From contig JBBTPZ010000003.1 in NCBI GenBank assembly GCA_038065915.1, positions 1 to 64,000 on the forward strand: a stretch of DNA of 64,000 nucleotides, read 5' to 3'. A program made the translations under genes and the position numbers. The notes beneath the pieces were generated by a model that worked only from the letters and a program-made list of their open reading frames with translations, ran no database searches and was not told where the DNA came from. This DNA is from VMGX01 sp038065915. GTDB taxonomy: Bacteria > Patescibacteriota > Minisyncoccia > Phycocordibacterales > 21-14-all-36-13. Of this stretch, positions 43,150 through 52,148 are shown piece by piece (the first letter of the stretch is position 1; each line of letters starts with the position of its first letter).

Positions 43150-43355
43150 CAATAAAAAACATCGGCTTTATGCCGATGTTTTTGTGCGAAGGAAACAAAC
43201 AAATTTATTTGTTTGTGTCCAGAATCGAAGACCGCAGTCATGTTTTGAGCGAAGCAAAAAACAAACGAGGTGGGGCCGCAAACACTTTGTATTTTAGAAA
43301 TTTTATATTTCTAAAATACTTAGTGATTTGTGGCAATATTCTGGCCCTGAGCACA
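43130..43355 (+). repeat. tRNA-end element downstream of tRNA-Phe
   Basis: ATTCTGGCCCTGAGCACA at the tRNA end (43134-43151) is repeated exactly at 43338-43355. Between them lie a terminator-like hairpin (AACATCGGC/GCCGATGTT), AACAAATTTATTTGTT, an inverted T-arm copy (CCAGAATCGAA, 43219-43229) and a long hairpin with GCCGCAAACACT/AGTGATTTGTGGC ends enclosing TATTTTAGAAAT and its complement. No protein is encoded. Confidence 0.88.
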
Positions 43356-43411
43356 TAATAAAAAAGAACACCTTTTTAGGTGTTCTTTTTGTTTTCTTGT
43401 ATTTTTAATTT

Positions 43412-43660
43412 TTATAAATCCAACAATTTGGTTAGTTTATCTTCGTTAAAACCAACAATAGTTTGTTTATCAATTACTATTACAGGAACTCCCATTTGTC
43501 CTGTTATTTCAATCATTTCTTTTCTTTTTTCAACATCAGTAGAAACATCATAATTAGTAAATTCTATATTATTTTCACCAAAAAAATCTTTTGCCATTTC
43601 ACAATAAGGACACATCGGCGTTGAATAAATAGATACTCTTTTGTTGTTTTGGTTTTCCAT
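43412..43660 (-). CDS. Glutaredoxin-like protein
   Basis: An 82-aa thioredoxin-fold protein with the CPYC active site in IYSTPMCPYCEMAK, the cis-Pro in GVPVIVID and the GFNEDKL end. It should act in thiol exchange, possibly as electron donor to the ribonucleotide reductase at 52149 and reduced by the TrxB-like enzyme. It resembles NrdH/YruB-type glutaredoxins. Confidence 0.9.
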   Translation of the reverse strand: MENQNNKRVSIYSTPMCPYCEMAKDFFGENNIEFTNYDVSTDVEKRKEMIEITGQMGVPVIVIDKQTIVGFNEDKLTKLLDL

Positions 43661-43777
43661 AATTATCTTTCAAAAATTAAATAATAATATTGAATAATTA
43701 TATCATCATAAAAAACATCTGGAACTTTAAAAATAATATTTTTGTGGCATAATAGAGTATATTTTGTAAATTTGTTC

Positions 43778-43848
43778 GCGGGATTAGTTTAGTGGTAGAA
43801 TGCGACCTTCCCAAGGTTGAGGCACGAGTTCAATTCCCGTATCCCGCA
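43778..43848 (+). tRNA. tRNA-Gly (CCC)
   Basis: Acceptor GCGGGAT/ATCCCGC, anticodon loop TTCCCAA giving CCC, T-arm ACGAG-TTCAATT-CCCGT. No CCA is encoded. A TAATAG-like box lies 26 bases upstream. No T-arm-derived repeat follows. Confidence 0.93.
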
Positions 43849-44133
43849 CAAAAAAACAAATATGAAGTGTTTGCGATTTATATTTTTAAAACTATTCGAC
43901 TATTTAATTAAATTAGAAAATAGTTTTTTATTTTTTATCTCATTCAACCATTCAATTGAATGATTGAATACAAAAATAATTAATTTTTCATTCTCTAATT
44001 CGCTACAATTAGAGAATAGATTTTGTTATGATTTACATCTACGCCATAGCGTAAATGTTTAGTTTGATACAAAAATTTTGGTATCGGACTTTAAAAATTC
44101 TTTTTAGTAACTCGGTTATTAAATTTTAGAAAT
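43849..44133. other. Intergenic palindromes after tRNA-Gly
   Basis: ATTCAATTGAAT near 43949 and ATTCTCTAATTCG/CAATTAGAGAAT at 43992-44019, related to the palindromes at 37131 and 59457. No gene is seen. Confidence 0.55.
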
Positions 44134-44511
44134 CTATTTAAAAATATCTTTAATCCAATTCCAAAAACTTATTTTACTTTCTATATTATTTTTTTCTGTA
44201 TTTTTTTCTTTATCCACAATTATGATAACTTTTTCGCTTTCTTTTACAATGTCAAATTTTATTCTTAATTCTTTTTCTATTCCCTTTTGTGTTCCTGCTG
44301 TACCTATCTGAGTGTTAAGAAAATATTCTCTTTCTTTTATACTGGCAAGTTCTCTTTCTGCATTAATTAAATTTTCGTCTGTAATTCTTTCTTTTTTATA
44401 AACATTCCATGCTCCCTTTGCAAAAATTACTGTTAAAATAATAAGTATTAACAATATAATCCTTGAATATAAAATTTTATAATATTTCTTTTTCTTTATA
44501 AAGTCACGCAT
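44134..44511 (-). CDS. FtsB/DivIC-type division protein
   Basis: A 125-aa bitopic protein: a short basic N-terminus, a membrane helix at about residues 16-36, then a coiled coil (LINAERELASIKEREYFL) and a short conserved KELRIKFDIVKESEKVIIIV segment. This matches the septum-formation-initiator family. It should work with FtsA/FtsZ at midcell. The C-terminal tail is polar. Confidence 0.88.
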   Translation of the reverse strand: MRDFIKKKKYYKILYSRIILLILIILTVIFAKGAWNVYKKERITDENLINAERELASIKEREYFLNTQIGTAGTQKGIEKELRIKFDIVKESEKVIIIVDKEKNTEKNNIESKISFWNWIKDIFK

Positions 44512-44553
44512 TTTTGTTATACTTGTTGTGTATTATTATATAATCTTTAAATT

Positions 44554-44655
44554 ATGTTTGGAAAGAAAGGCAGAAAAATTGTGCAAAAAATCTGGATTGT
44601 TATTACAATTTTAGTAATTATAAGTATGGTTTTATTATACGCTCCTATATTTTAA
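44554..44655 (+). CDS. Tiny membrane protein, 33 aa
   Basis: It starts MFGKKGRKIVQKI and continues as a single hydrophobic helix to the end. TATAAT lies 9 bases before ATG, and the gene is divergent from ftsB. A positive-inside N-terminus and one helix are typical of real small membrane proteins. Function unknown. Confidence 0.6.
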   Translation: MFGKKGRKIVQKIWIVITILVIISMVLLYAPIF

Positions 44656-44759
44656 AAATTAAATTTTATTATACCCAAATGATAATTATGAGCCAAACAA
44701 AAATGTTTGGTTTCATTCTTCTTAACCCAATATCTCAAATACTCTGTATTTAAGATGTG

Positions 44760-44801
44760 ACGATCAAAATGATGAAGATTATCGCCTAATGACAATCTTC
44801 A
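44760..44801 (-). terminator. lepA terminator hairpin
   Basis: Imperfect AAAATGATGAAGATT / AATCTTCATCATTTT arms with a short loop, right after the lepA stop. Confidence 0.65.
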
Positions 44802-46595
44802 TCATTTTGATTTAAGGATATCAAAGAAGACCTTGGTAGGAATATTTACTTTTCCTCTCTTTAGCAATTTCTTTTTCCCCCTCTTTTGTTTTTCTCTCAG
44901 TTTCATTTTTCTTGTTATATCTCCGCCATATAGATAACCAGTAACGTCTTTTTTCATTGCGGATAAAGTTTTTGAAGAAATTATTCTACCCTGTGCTGAT
45001 GCTTGTATTTTTGTTTTAAACATTTGTCTAGGTAAATATTCATATAATTTTTCAACAATTTCTTTTGCTTCTTCTTCAGCCCTTTTGGTTGAAACAACTT
45101 TAGAAAAAGCTGGGACTAATTCTTCTGCAATTAAAACCTCCAACTTAACCACATCTGCACTTTTCATTTCTTTTATATCATAGGACAAAGAAGCATATCC
45201 AGAAGAAACTCTTTTTAATTCATCAAAAAAATTTCTCATTAGTTCTCTCAACGGCATTTCTGTTTTTATTATTGTTCTGCCGTCTGCGAATGTTTCTGTA
45301 TTCGTTATTTTTGATTCATGTTCCTGTAAAAGTTGAATAACAGGACTCAAGTGTTCGCGCGGAGTAATTATGTCAGCATCAACCCAGGGTTCCCTAACAA
45401 AAGCCACATCTCCATGGCTTGGAAACAACGATGGAGAATAAACTAATTTTTTTTCTCCTTTTTTATTCTCAACTTCGTATGTAATACTTGGCGATGTAAT
45501 AATTAATTTTAAACTAAATTCTCTTTTTAATCTCTCCATTATTATTTCCATATGAAGCATACCTAAAAAACCACATCTAAACCCTCTACCTAAAACTCCG
45601 GAGGATTCTTCTGAAAAAGATAATGATGAATCCGAAAGAAAAAGAAGATTTAATGCTTGTCTAAGAATCGTGAAATCATTTTGGCTTTCAGGGAAAATTG
45701 ACGCCCACACAACAGGGTTTGGAGTTTGATATCCTTTTAGTGCCAAAGCAGAACTGCCGTGTAAGGTTATTGTATCTCCAACTGATGCAACCCCCGGTTC
45801 TTTTATGCCTGTTACTATATAACCAATTTCTCCCGCGGAAAGAACATCTTTTTCTTTCATGTCTGGAGAAAAAAAACCAACTTCTTGAGCATTGAATTTT
45901 TTATTTATTGCCTTAAAACTAAGAGTTTTATTTTTTCTTATCTCTCCACCGAACACTCTTACAAAAACAATAACACCTCTGTGGTTTGAATATTGAAAAT
46001 CAAAAATCAATGCTTGTGTATCATCTTTCTTCTCAGGATACTCTTCGGGGCTTGGTATTTTTTTTACTATAGTTTTTAATAACTCTTTTACACCTTCACC
46101 AGTTTTACCAGAAATTTCTAAAATTTCTTCCTTTTTACACCCTAAAATCTCTACAATTTCACCTTTTACATCTTCAATTCTCGCATAAGATAAGTCAATT
46201 TTGCTTAAAGCGGGTATTATAGGTAACTTCTGATTTTGAGCCATTCTAAGCGTTGTTAGTGTTTGTGCCTGGACACCCTGTGTTGCATCAACAAGCAATA
46301 TTGTACCGTCAACGGCTTTCAAAGCACGAGAAACTTCATACGAAAAATCTATGTGTCCGGGAGTGTCTATAAGATTAAAAATATACTTTTCACCATCTTC
46401 GCCAACATAATCCATCCTTACTGGTTGCATTTTAATAGTAATTCCCTTTTCTCTTTCAAGTTCCATTCTATCCAAAACCTGCTCTTTCATTTTTCTTTTT
46501 TCAATTGTATTTGTTATTTCAAGCATTCTATCAGCCAAGGTACTTTTACCGTGGTCTATGTGCGCAATAATGCTAAAATTTCTTATGTTTCTCAT
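44802..46595 (-). CDS. lepA: Elongation factor 4 (LepA)
   Basis: A 597-aa translational GTPase that acts on ribosomes with faults in translocation or assembly. G1 is AHIDHGKST, G2 ERGITI-like (EREKGITIKMQ), G3 DTPGH, G4 SKID; the unique C-terminal domain has GYLYGGDITRKMKLREKQKRGKKK. Length is normal. Its ATG is the end of a start-codon palindromic element (46593-46906). Confidence 0.97.
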   Translation of the reverse strand: MRNIRNFSIIAHIDHGKSTLADRMLEITNTIEKRKMKEQVLDRMELEREKGITIKMQPVRMDYVGEDGEKYIFNLIDTPGHIDFSYEVSRALKAVDGTILLVDATQGVQAQTLTTLRMAQNQKLPIIPALSKIDLSYARIEDVKGEIVEILGCKKEEILEISGKTGEGVKELLKTIVKKIPSPEEYPEKKDDTQALIFDFQYSNHRGVIVFVRVFGGEIRKNKTLSFKAINKKFNAQEVGFFSPDMKEKDVLSAGEIGYIVTGIKEPGVASVGDTITLHGSSALALKGYQTPNPVVWASIFPESQNDFTILRQALNLLFLSDSSLSFSEESSGVLGRGFRCGFLGMLHMEIIMERLKREFSLKLIITSPSITYEVENKKGEKKLVYSPSLFPSHGDVAFVREPWVDADIITPREHLSPVIQLLQEHESKITNTETFADGRTIIKTEMPLRELMRNFFDELKRVSSGYASLSYDIKEMKSADVVKLEVLIAEELVPAFSKVVSTKRAEEEAKEIVEKLYEYLPRQMFKTKIQASAQGRIISSKTLSAMKKDVTGYLYGGDITRKMKLREKQKRGKKKLLKRGKVNIPTKVFFDILKSK

Positions 46596-46906
46596 CCTGT
46601 AGTGAAAAATGACATTACTCTAAAAGAGTATCGCTATTTTTGTTATTAATACTGATAAATTTTCTTTCATCCTGTAGTGAAATTTCAAATTGTTTTCTCT
46701 ATTAATTCACAAAAACAATCCGAGACCTTGTTATTAAATGCTTATTATATTATCTTAAGATCTTGTCCCGAGAAAAACAAATTAATGATTTGAAATTCTA
46801 CTACGGGATTCATAAAATTATTTGCCTGCCCCGTAGTGAGCTTCGCTCTACTACTGGGGTTTTTAATTTTCTTTCCCGTAATGCCATTTTCTACTACGGG
46901 ATTCAT
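46593..46906 (-). repeat. Start-codon palindromic elements before lepA
   Basis: A partial unit ending in CACTACAGGATG at the lepA start, a second unit of the AAATTTC variant (46669-46813), and a last ATGAATCCCGTAGTAG end at 46880-46906, with a minimal palindrome nested at 46829-46859. The frame from the outer ATG reads MNPVVENGITGKK and continues through the nested repeat. Confidence 0.8.
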
Positions 46907-47116
46907 AATATGATTTACTTATACCACACTGGGAGCACAAAACAAAAAAAATTATGGATGAAAAACAAAAAGAATAAGGATTAAAATCTGGCACGATTTT
47001 TTAAAATCCCGAAATTTGAATAAACTCAAACACTTTTCTTAAAAACCTCTCCCAGAGGTTTTTAAGTTAAGGATTTTAAAATTATGGATGAAAAAGCTCT
47101 CCCAGAGCTTTTTCAT
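46907..47116 (-). terminator. Hairpins between murJ and the lepA upstream repeats
   Basis: AAAACCTCTC/GAGAGGTTTT-type at 47040-47064 and AAAAAGCTCT/AGAGCTTTTT at 47087-47117; the latter overlaps the murJ stop and ends in CATCCATAAT on the gene strand. Confidence 0.65.
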
Positions 47117-48796
47117 TTACAATTCTTCTTTTCCTGGTGCAACTATATTTACTTTCCATATTTTACTTCTAATTGATGCCCATATTTCTTCTAATTCAAC
47201 ATTTTTCAATAATTTCAAAATTATTATGTAAGAAATTATACCTATAACTCCGGAAAGAAATCCTTGCATAAATATACCCACCAAAGTTTTTATATTAAAT
47301 AGATTATCAAATATGTCTAAATATTTATATGTAATAAACCCAGAAATAATAGACGCAGAAAAACTATGTAATAATGTTTTTTTAATTAAATTGTAAAATT
47401 TGCCAAAATCTTTTTGAAACATAAACCAAAACATCGCCATGTTTATTATACTACCGAGTGTAAAGGCCAATGGCAACATAAGAATTTCGCTTCCACTTAG
47501 CCATTCAACTTTAAATAATGATTCAATAAAAAATCTGAAAAAATTGTTTGATACAAATAAGTTCGTTAGTAAAAAAGAAAATACAATAATCAAAATCGCC
47601 GATATTGTGTTGATAAGTAAAGGTTTTTTCGTATTTCCAGATGCGTAATATCCTCTTATAAAAAGAAGGATTAAACCCTGTGCAATAGCAGAAACAACAA
47701 AAATTGCCAACGAAGCCGCGGTTAGCTTCGTGTCTGACCAACTAAAAGAACCACTACCAAGAATTGTTCTGACTATCTGCGCTCTTAAAACAATAAACAT
47801 TATTGTTACAGGTAAAGACCAAAAAATAATATGTCTAACGGCTATTACTATGTGGTCTAAAAATTTTTTCTTATCTCCGTCGAAAAAAAACTTTGAAAGC
47901 ATCGGGAAAACAGCAAGAGAATAACTTGCTCCTATCAGTGCCAGAGGAACTGATTGTAGATTGTTTGAAAAATTAAATATTGAGATTGAACCTTCTTGTA
48001 TAACAGAAGCCATTCCTAACAAAACAAGTATGGTAAGTTGACTCGTAGACAAAGTAAATGTTCTTGGCAAAGAATTCCATAGAATTTTTTTTACATAATC
48101 AAGATTTATTGGAAATACGAATGAAGGTAAAAATTTCTTTTTTATAACAATCGGGACTTGAACAAAAAAATGCATTAATGCGCCCAATACCGCGCCGTAG
48201 GCAAGACCTTTTATTCCAAATATCGGATATAAAACAATTATCCCAAAAATAATTCCAACATTATAAAGAACTGGTGCAATCGCATAAGCAAAAAATTTTT
48301 TAAAAACTTGCAAAATACTTGAAAATAAATTTGAAAGACCGAGGATAATTGGGGAGAGTAACAAAATTCTTGTTAACATTATTAATTCCTGAACGGATTT
48401 TGGATTATCTATACCGGGAAAAACAATGTTAGTGATATAAGGAATTATAAAAAAAACAATGGCACTTATAGAAATAATAAAAATAAAAAAAGCGGTAAAA
48501 ACATGTTTTATAAAATCATGACCGATTTCTGCACTTTCATTAATTTTTTCAACTAAAAAAGGGACGAGTATAGAAATTGAAACAACGGAAGCGGCAAAAA
48601 CTAAAATAATGTCCGGAATCCTAAACGCCGCATAATAAATATCCAATGTACCGCTGGCTCCAAATGTATGCGCCAAAAGTCGATCTCTGACTAGCGCAAG
48701 AATTTGAGAAATAAAAGTAAAGAACGCTAAAAGATAAGCGGCCTGATGAAGACCGCTTGTCTCTCTGGAAAATAAAAACAAAATCTTTTTTACCAT
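47117..48796 (-). CDS. murJ: Lipid II flippase MurJ
   Basis: A 559-aa membrane protein with about 14 helices of the MVF/MurJ family. The N-terminus shows FFTFISQILALVRDRLLAHTFG, close to the family signature with the conserved Arg residues; DIYYAAFRIPD follows. It moves the peptidoglycan precursor across the membrane. It lies 26 bases after the O-antigen-ligase-like gene, so cell-surface genes are grouped. Confidence 0.94.
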   Translation of the reverse strand: MVKKILFLFSRETSGLHQAAYLLAFFTFISQILALVRDRLLAHTFGASGTLDIYYAAFRIPDIILVFAASVVSISILVPFLVEKINESAEIGHDFIKHVFTAFFIFIISISAIVFFIIPYITNIVFPGIDNPKSVQELIMLTRILLLSPIILGLSNLFSSILQVFKKFFAYAIAPVLYNVGIIFGIIVLYPIFGIKGLAYGAVLGALMHFFVQVPIVIKKKFLPSFVFPINLDYVKKILWNSLPRTFTLSTSQLTILVLLGMASVIQEGSISIFNFSNNLQSVPLALIGASYSLAVFPMLSKFFFDGDKKKFLDHIVIAVRHIIFWSLPVTIMFIVLRAQIVRTILGSGSFSWSDTKLTAASLAIFVVSAIAQGLILLFIRGYYASGNTKKPLLINTISAILIIVFSFLLTNLFVSNNFFRFFIESLFKVEWLSGSEILMLPLAFTLGSIINMAMFWFMFQKDFGKFYNLIKKTLLHSFSASIISGFITYKYLDIFDNLFNIKTLVGIFMQGFLSGVIGIISYIIILKLLKNVELEEIWASIRSKIWKVNIVAPGKEEL

Positions 48797-48822
48797 ATTT
48801 TATTAACCAAATTTCAAAAAAT

Positions 48823-51210
48823 TCATTGTGTCTTTTCCTTTACGGGTAATTTCTCCCTGCTTTCTGGTTTTTTTTCAGATTCATTCCCAGCAAACGGGTC
48901 TTTGCTATTTTTTAAATTGTTCAATATTTGTTGAATTTCTTTGTTATCCGGATTAAGTGTTTTTACATCTTCAAATTGCGCTATAGCGTCAGTTATTCTG
49001 TTTACTTTTTCATAACTTAGTCCTAAGAAATATTTAGCGTTTGAATACGAGGGACTTAAACTAACTGCTCTTTCTAGGGCGGTTACGGCTTCATTATAAT
49101 TTTTGTTGTTATATCTCAATAAACCAAGGTAGAAAAATATAGTTGGGTCATTTGGGGACAGAGTGGAAGCTGATTCAACGGATGAAATTGCGGCGGGAAT
49201 ATTTCCTTCATCCACTTCTATTTGTGAAAGTAAAAAGAATGCTTCCGTGTAATTATTTTTCTTATTTAATGAAGTTGATATATAATCTTTCGCTTTTTTA
49301 ATGTTTTTGTTAAGAATTTCTAACCTTGCCATCGTAAGATATATTGAAGGACTTTCTGGATTATATTTTAAGGCCTGTTGATAAGAAGTCATTGCGCTTT
49401 GATATGCCCCTTCCACTCTCAAAGGTACAACCGTCTCATAAACATTACCTAGTGAGAGCCAGTTTAGATAATTTGTGTTGTCTATATTAACCGCTTTTTT
49501 AGCATTATCTATCGCTTTTCCTAAAGTGTTGCGAAATTGTTCCTGTAAAACTTTTTCTTCCACATCTTTTTGTACAGAGATTTGATTTAATTTGATTAAA
49601 TTAATTTGTGATAATGTTCTGTAATACAAATCGTTTTCATCAAATTTTATTGCTGTTTTAATATTTGCCTCGGACGAGTCCACGTCTCCATTTACATTAG
49701 CCGCTACCATGCCGTTCTGAAAATATATATTTGATATAAATTTCTTTGTAGCAAATACTCCCCACAAAATAGTGAGCGCCAACAAAATAACGGACGCGGA
49801 GATAACGATGATGCCCATTTTTGAATCTTTAGAAAAAGATATATCTATTTTTTTAATCGCTTCGTCATTATACAGAGATGCTAACAATACCCCGCTAAAA
49901 ACAAATGTGAGAGATAATATAACTATGTCCGGAACGTATAATATATTGAACACCCAGAGATAAACTGAAGCAAAAAATGATGATATTACTATTGATTTTT
50001 TTAAGATGTCTTCTTTTAAATTGAATACTCCTTTTAAAGACACAAACAAAAAAATAACAATAAACAAAATCCAAGAAATAAACCCGAGTATTCCTGTTGT
50101 GACCAAGGAAGAAAATATAAAGCTTATTCCGGAATTAAAATCTGTATTCCAAAAAATTGTATTATTTATTCCTTCTGGTTTATTCTTTAGCCATTCAGTA
50201 CTAAATCTGTTTGGTCCTACGCCCAAAACAGGACTTTCTTTGAGTGTTTTTCCTGCTATTTCAAATGTTGATTGCCAAGACGGTCTGACCTCCAATTGAG
50301 AAATACCAAATGTAGAAGATATTGTTTCGGTGAATAAACCACCAGATATTACAAATACAATCGCTATTAGGAAGACAACGAGTGGAATTAGTGAAAATTT
50401 CTTTTTTGTTATAGCATTATTTTCAGAAATATTATCTATTTGTTCTTTTGATTTGAACATAAGAGAATATATAAATAAAATCAAAGAAAAAATTCCGACT
50501 GCAAACCAAATCGTTGTAAAATTTATAATTACCAAAAAAATAACAGATAACAACAAAATTATATACGAAACGACTTTCATAAATTTTGTTATGTTTAGAA
50601 ATTCCAAGGTAGATAACAATACTACTATTGCGAGACCAAAAAATATTCCAAGGTCATTCCATTTGCCAACCAAACTTGATATCGGACTAAAGAAAACCCC
50701 AAGAGATAAAAATTCCGGTCCAAAAATAAGACGAAGAAGCTGGAAGAGTATAACCAGAATTACAGAAACAAAAAATCCTATGTATAAATAGAGGAGTTTT
50801 TGTTTTGATTTGAACAGAAGAGTTACCAATATAAACAACAAGAAAAATGCGACAATCGTGATGAAGGTGTCTATTTCAAAACCACCGCCTAAAAGCGATG
50901 TCTTGATTGAACCAGAAAACAAAGATGCAACAAGATAAACCAAGGGTACTAAAATGGCAAAAATAAATAGTATACTTTTGGGAAATTCAAATTTTCCTTC
51001 TTTGAGTTTCGCTACAAACCAAAAAACAAAGGAAAGTATCACACCCAAATACAACAAAAATACCTTGGCAGAACTAAAATTTACTGAAGCTGAAGGAACA
51101 AAAAAGAAAGGGAGTAAAAAAATAGTTAAAAATAAAATAACAAAAGATAATTTTTCAAAATCAAATGCTTTTTTCTCCGCATTATTTATTGAACTAAATA
51201 TTTTTTTCAT
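48823..51210 (-). CDS. O-antigen ligase-like membrane protein with TPR domain
   Basis: A 795-aa protein. The first 500 residues have 11-13 membrane helices in the style of Wzy/O-antigen ligase proteins, including the large loop with GVGPNRFSTEW that carries their conserved Arg/His-type site. A last helix leads to four or five TPR repeats (for example AIFYLG-like LGLSYEKVNRITDAIAQFE). It probably polymerises or transfers surface glycans; the exact substrate is unknown. The end is a Lys/Glu-rich tail. Confidence 0.85.
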   Translation of the reverse strand: MKKIFSSINNAEKKAFDFEKLSFVILFLTIFLLPFFFVPSASVNFSSAKVFLLYLGVILSFVFWFVAKLKEGKFEFPKSILFIFAILVPLVYLVASLFSGSIKTSLLGGGFEIDTFITIVAFFLLFILVTLLFKSKQKLLYLYIGFFVSVILVILFQLLRLIFGPEFLSLGVFFSPISSLVGKWNDLGIFFGLAIVVLLSTLEFLNITKFMKVVSYIILLLSVIFLVIINFTTIWFAVGIFSLILFIYSLMFKSKEQIDNISENNAITKKKFSLIPLVVFLIAIVFVISGGLFTETISSTFGISQLEVRPSWQSTFEIAGKTLKESPVLGVGPNRFSTEWLKNKPEGINNTIFWNTDFNSGISFIFSSLVTTGILGFISWILFIVIFLFVSLKGVFNLKEDILKKSIVISSFFASVYLWVFNILYVPDIVILSLTFVFSGVLLASLYNDEAIKKIDISFSKDSKMGIIVISASVILLALTILWGVFATKKFISNIYFQNGMVAANVNGDVDSSEANIKTAIKFDENDLYYRTLSQINLIKLNQISVQKDVEEKVLQEQFRNTLGKAIDNAKKAVNIDNTNYLNWLSLGNVYETVVPLRVEGAYQSAMTSYQQALKYNPESPSIYLTMARLEILNKNIKKAKDYISTSLNKKNNYTEAFFLLSQIEVDEGNIPAAISSVESASTLSPNDPTIFFYLGLLRYNNKNYNEAVTALERAVSLSPSYSNAKYFLGLSYEKVNRITDAIAQFEDVKTLNPDNKEIQQILNNLKNSKDPFAGNESEKKPESREKLPVKEKTQ

Positions 51211-51348
51211 AATAATTTATAAATTAAAATTTTTAATTAATTTCTAATATTACATATAATTATATACCAGATGTACTACTAAAAGCAATGCGGATTGTCA
51301 CATAAAATGTGAAAATAAAACACTATTTACTATAAAATGATGTTGTTG

Positions 51349-51354
51349 TATAAT
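51349..51354 (+). promoter_or_regulatory. rnpB -10 box
   Basis: TATAAT lies 6 bases before the predicted 5' end of RNase P RNA. This spacing gives a local calibration for transcription starts at other TATAAT boxes in the window. Confidence 0.7.
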
Positions 51355-51421
51355 CATTGATGTTTTGTGTCGTGTGGTTGCGCCAATTTTGTTCACCAAA
51401 GGTGAATACAAAATTGAGCGT

Positions 51422-51525
51422 CCAGCACCACTTTTGTGTTTTTGTTCTTGAATTTTTGAGATAAAAAATTTTTTCAAATTTTTTAATCTTAAAATTTTTT
51501 ACGAAAATGTAAAAGTGGTGCTGGG
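51422..51525. repeat. CCAGCACCACTTTT element inside rnpB
   Basis: Ends CCAGCACCACTTTT and AAAAGTGGTGCTGG are perfect inverted repeats. The interior (TTTTTGTTCTTGAATTTTTG, then AAATTTTTTAATCTTAAAAT) closely matches the element near tRNA-His at 56222-56327. Confidence 0.88.
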
Positions 51526-51622
51526 CAAATCCGTCTTTTCCGCTAGTTAGTGGATTCGGCGAGATACTCAACTTTGCGACCACCTTCGGTGGACAAAGTT
51601 GGTGAGGAAAGTCCGAACACAG

Positions 51623-51673
51623 TCCAGCACTTATTTTAATTTTGAAAATTTCAAAATTAAAATAAGTGCTGGA
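51623..51673. repeat. First 51-bp palindrome inside rnpB
   Basis: A perfect palindrome, 25-bp arms beginning TCCAGCACTTATTTTAATTT. It sits directly after the P4 strand GAGGAAAGTCCGAACACAG. Confidence 0.95.
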
Positions 51674-51980
51674 AAAATGGTAGCGGGTAACACCCGTACA
51701 TCGTAAGATGCTAGGTGCGAACAGAGACGATTTTTTTCGAAAGAAAAAAATCACCTGATTTTTTTGAAAAAAAGAATTTGGTGAGTTCTTTAAGAAATTA
51801 AAGAAATGAAACGGCTAAATCCTTACTTCTGTGCAAGGTCGTGCCAAGCCCTTTTGTTCTGCGAAAAATATTTTTTGATTTTGTAAAAATTTAATCAATT
51901 AATTTTAAATTCGTTGTACAAAAGGGCTTGGAGAACCGCTAGAGGTTGTCAGTAATGACAATCCCAGATAAATAACTACA

Positions 51981-52030
51981 TCCAGCACTTATTTTAATTT
52001 TAAAATTTTAAAATTAAAATAAGTGCTGGA
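51981..52030. repeat. Second 50-bp palindrome inside rnpB
   Basis: A perfect palindrome with the same first 22 bases as the copy at 51623. It sits directly before the other P4 strand (ACAGAATTCGGCTTA), so the two palindromes face each other across one helix. Confidence 0.95.
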
Positions 52031-52084
52031 AACAGAATTCGGCTTACAGACACAAAACAACAAATCAAAAAACTTCGCCTAAAG

Positions 52085-52148
52085 CGAAGTTTTTTGATTA
52101 TGTATTTTAAAAATTATGGATGAAAAAGCTCTCCCAGAGCTTTTTCAT
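52085..52148. terminator. Terminators of rnpB and nrdJ
   Basis: CAAAAAACTTCGCCT/AGGCGAAGTTTTTTG lies at 52066-52096 after rnpB (plus strand), and GAAAAAGCTCT/AGAGCTTTTTC at 52119-52148 after nrdJ (minus strand). Confidence 0.8.

Larger units (their letters stand above)
51361..52059 (+). ncRNA. rnpB: RNase P RNA, unusually long
   Basis: The hallmark GAGGAAAGTCCGAACA (51604-51619), GAAACGGCTAAATCC (51808-51822) and CAGAATTCGGCTTACAGA (52033-52050) identify RNase P RNA, which trims tRNA 5' ends. The P1 strands TGTTTTGTGTC (51361-51371) and GACACAAAACA (52049-52059) pair perfectly and set the ends. It is about 699 nt, roughly 300 more than usual, because of at least four palindromic or hairpin insertions (51422-51525, 51623-51673, 51842-51932, 51981-52030). 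The P12 region is also A/T-rich and long. Confidence 0.93.
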
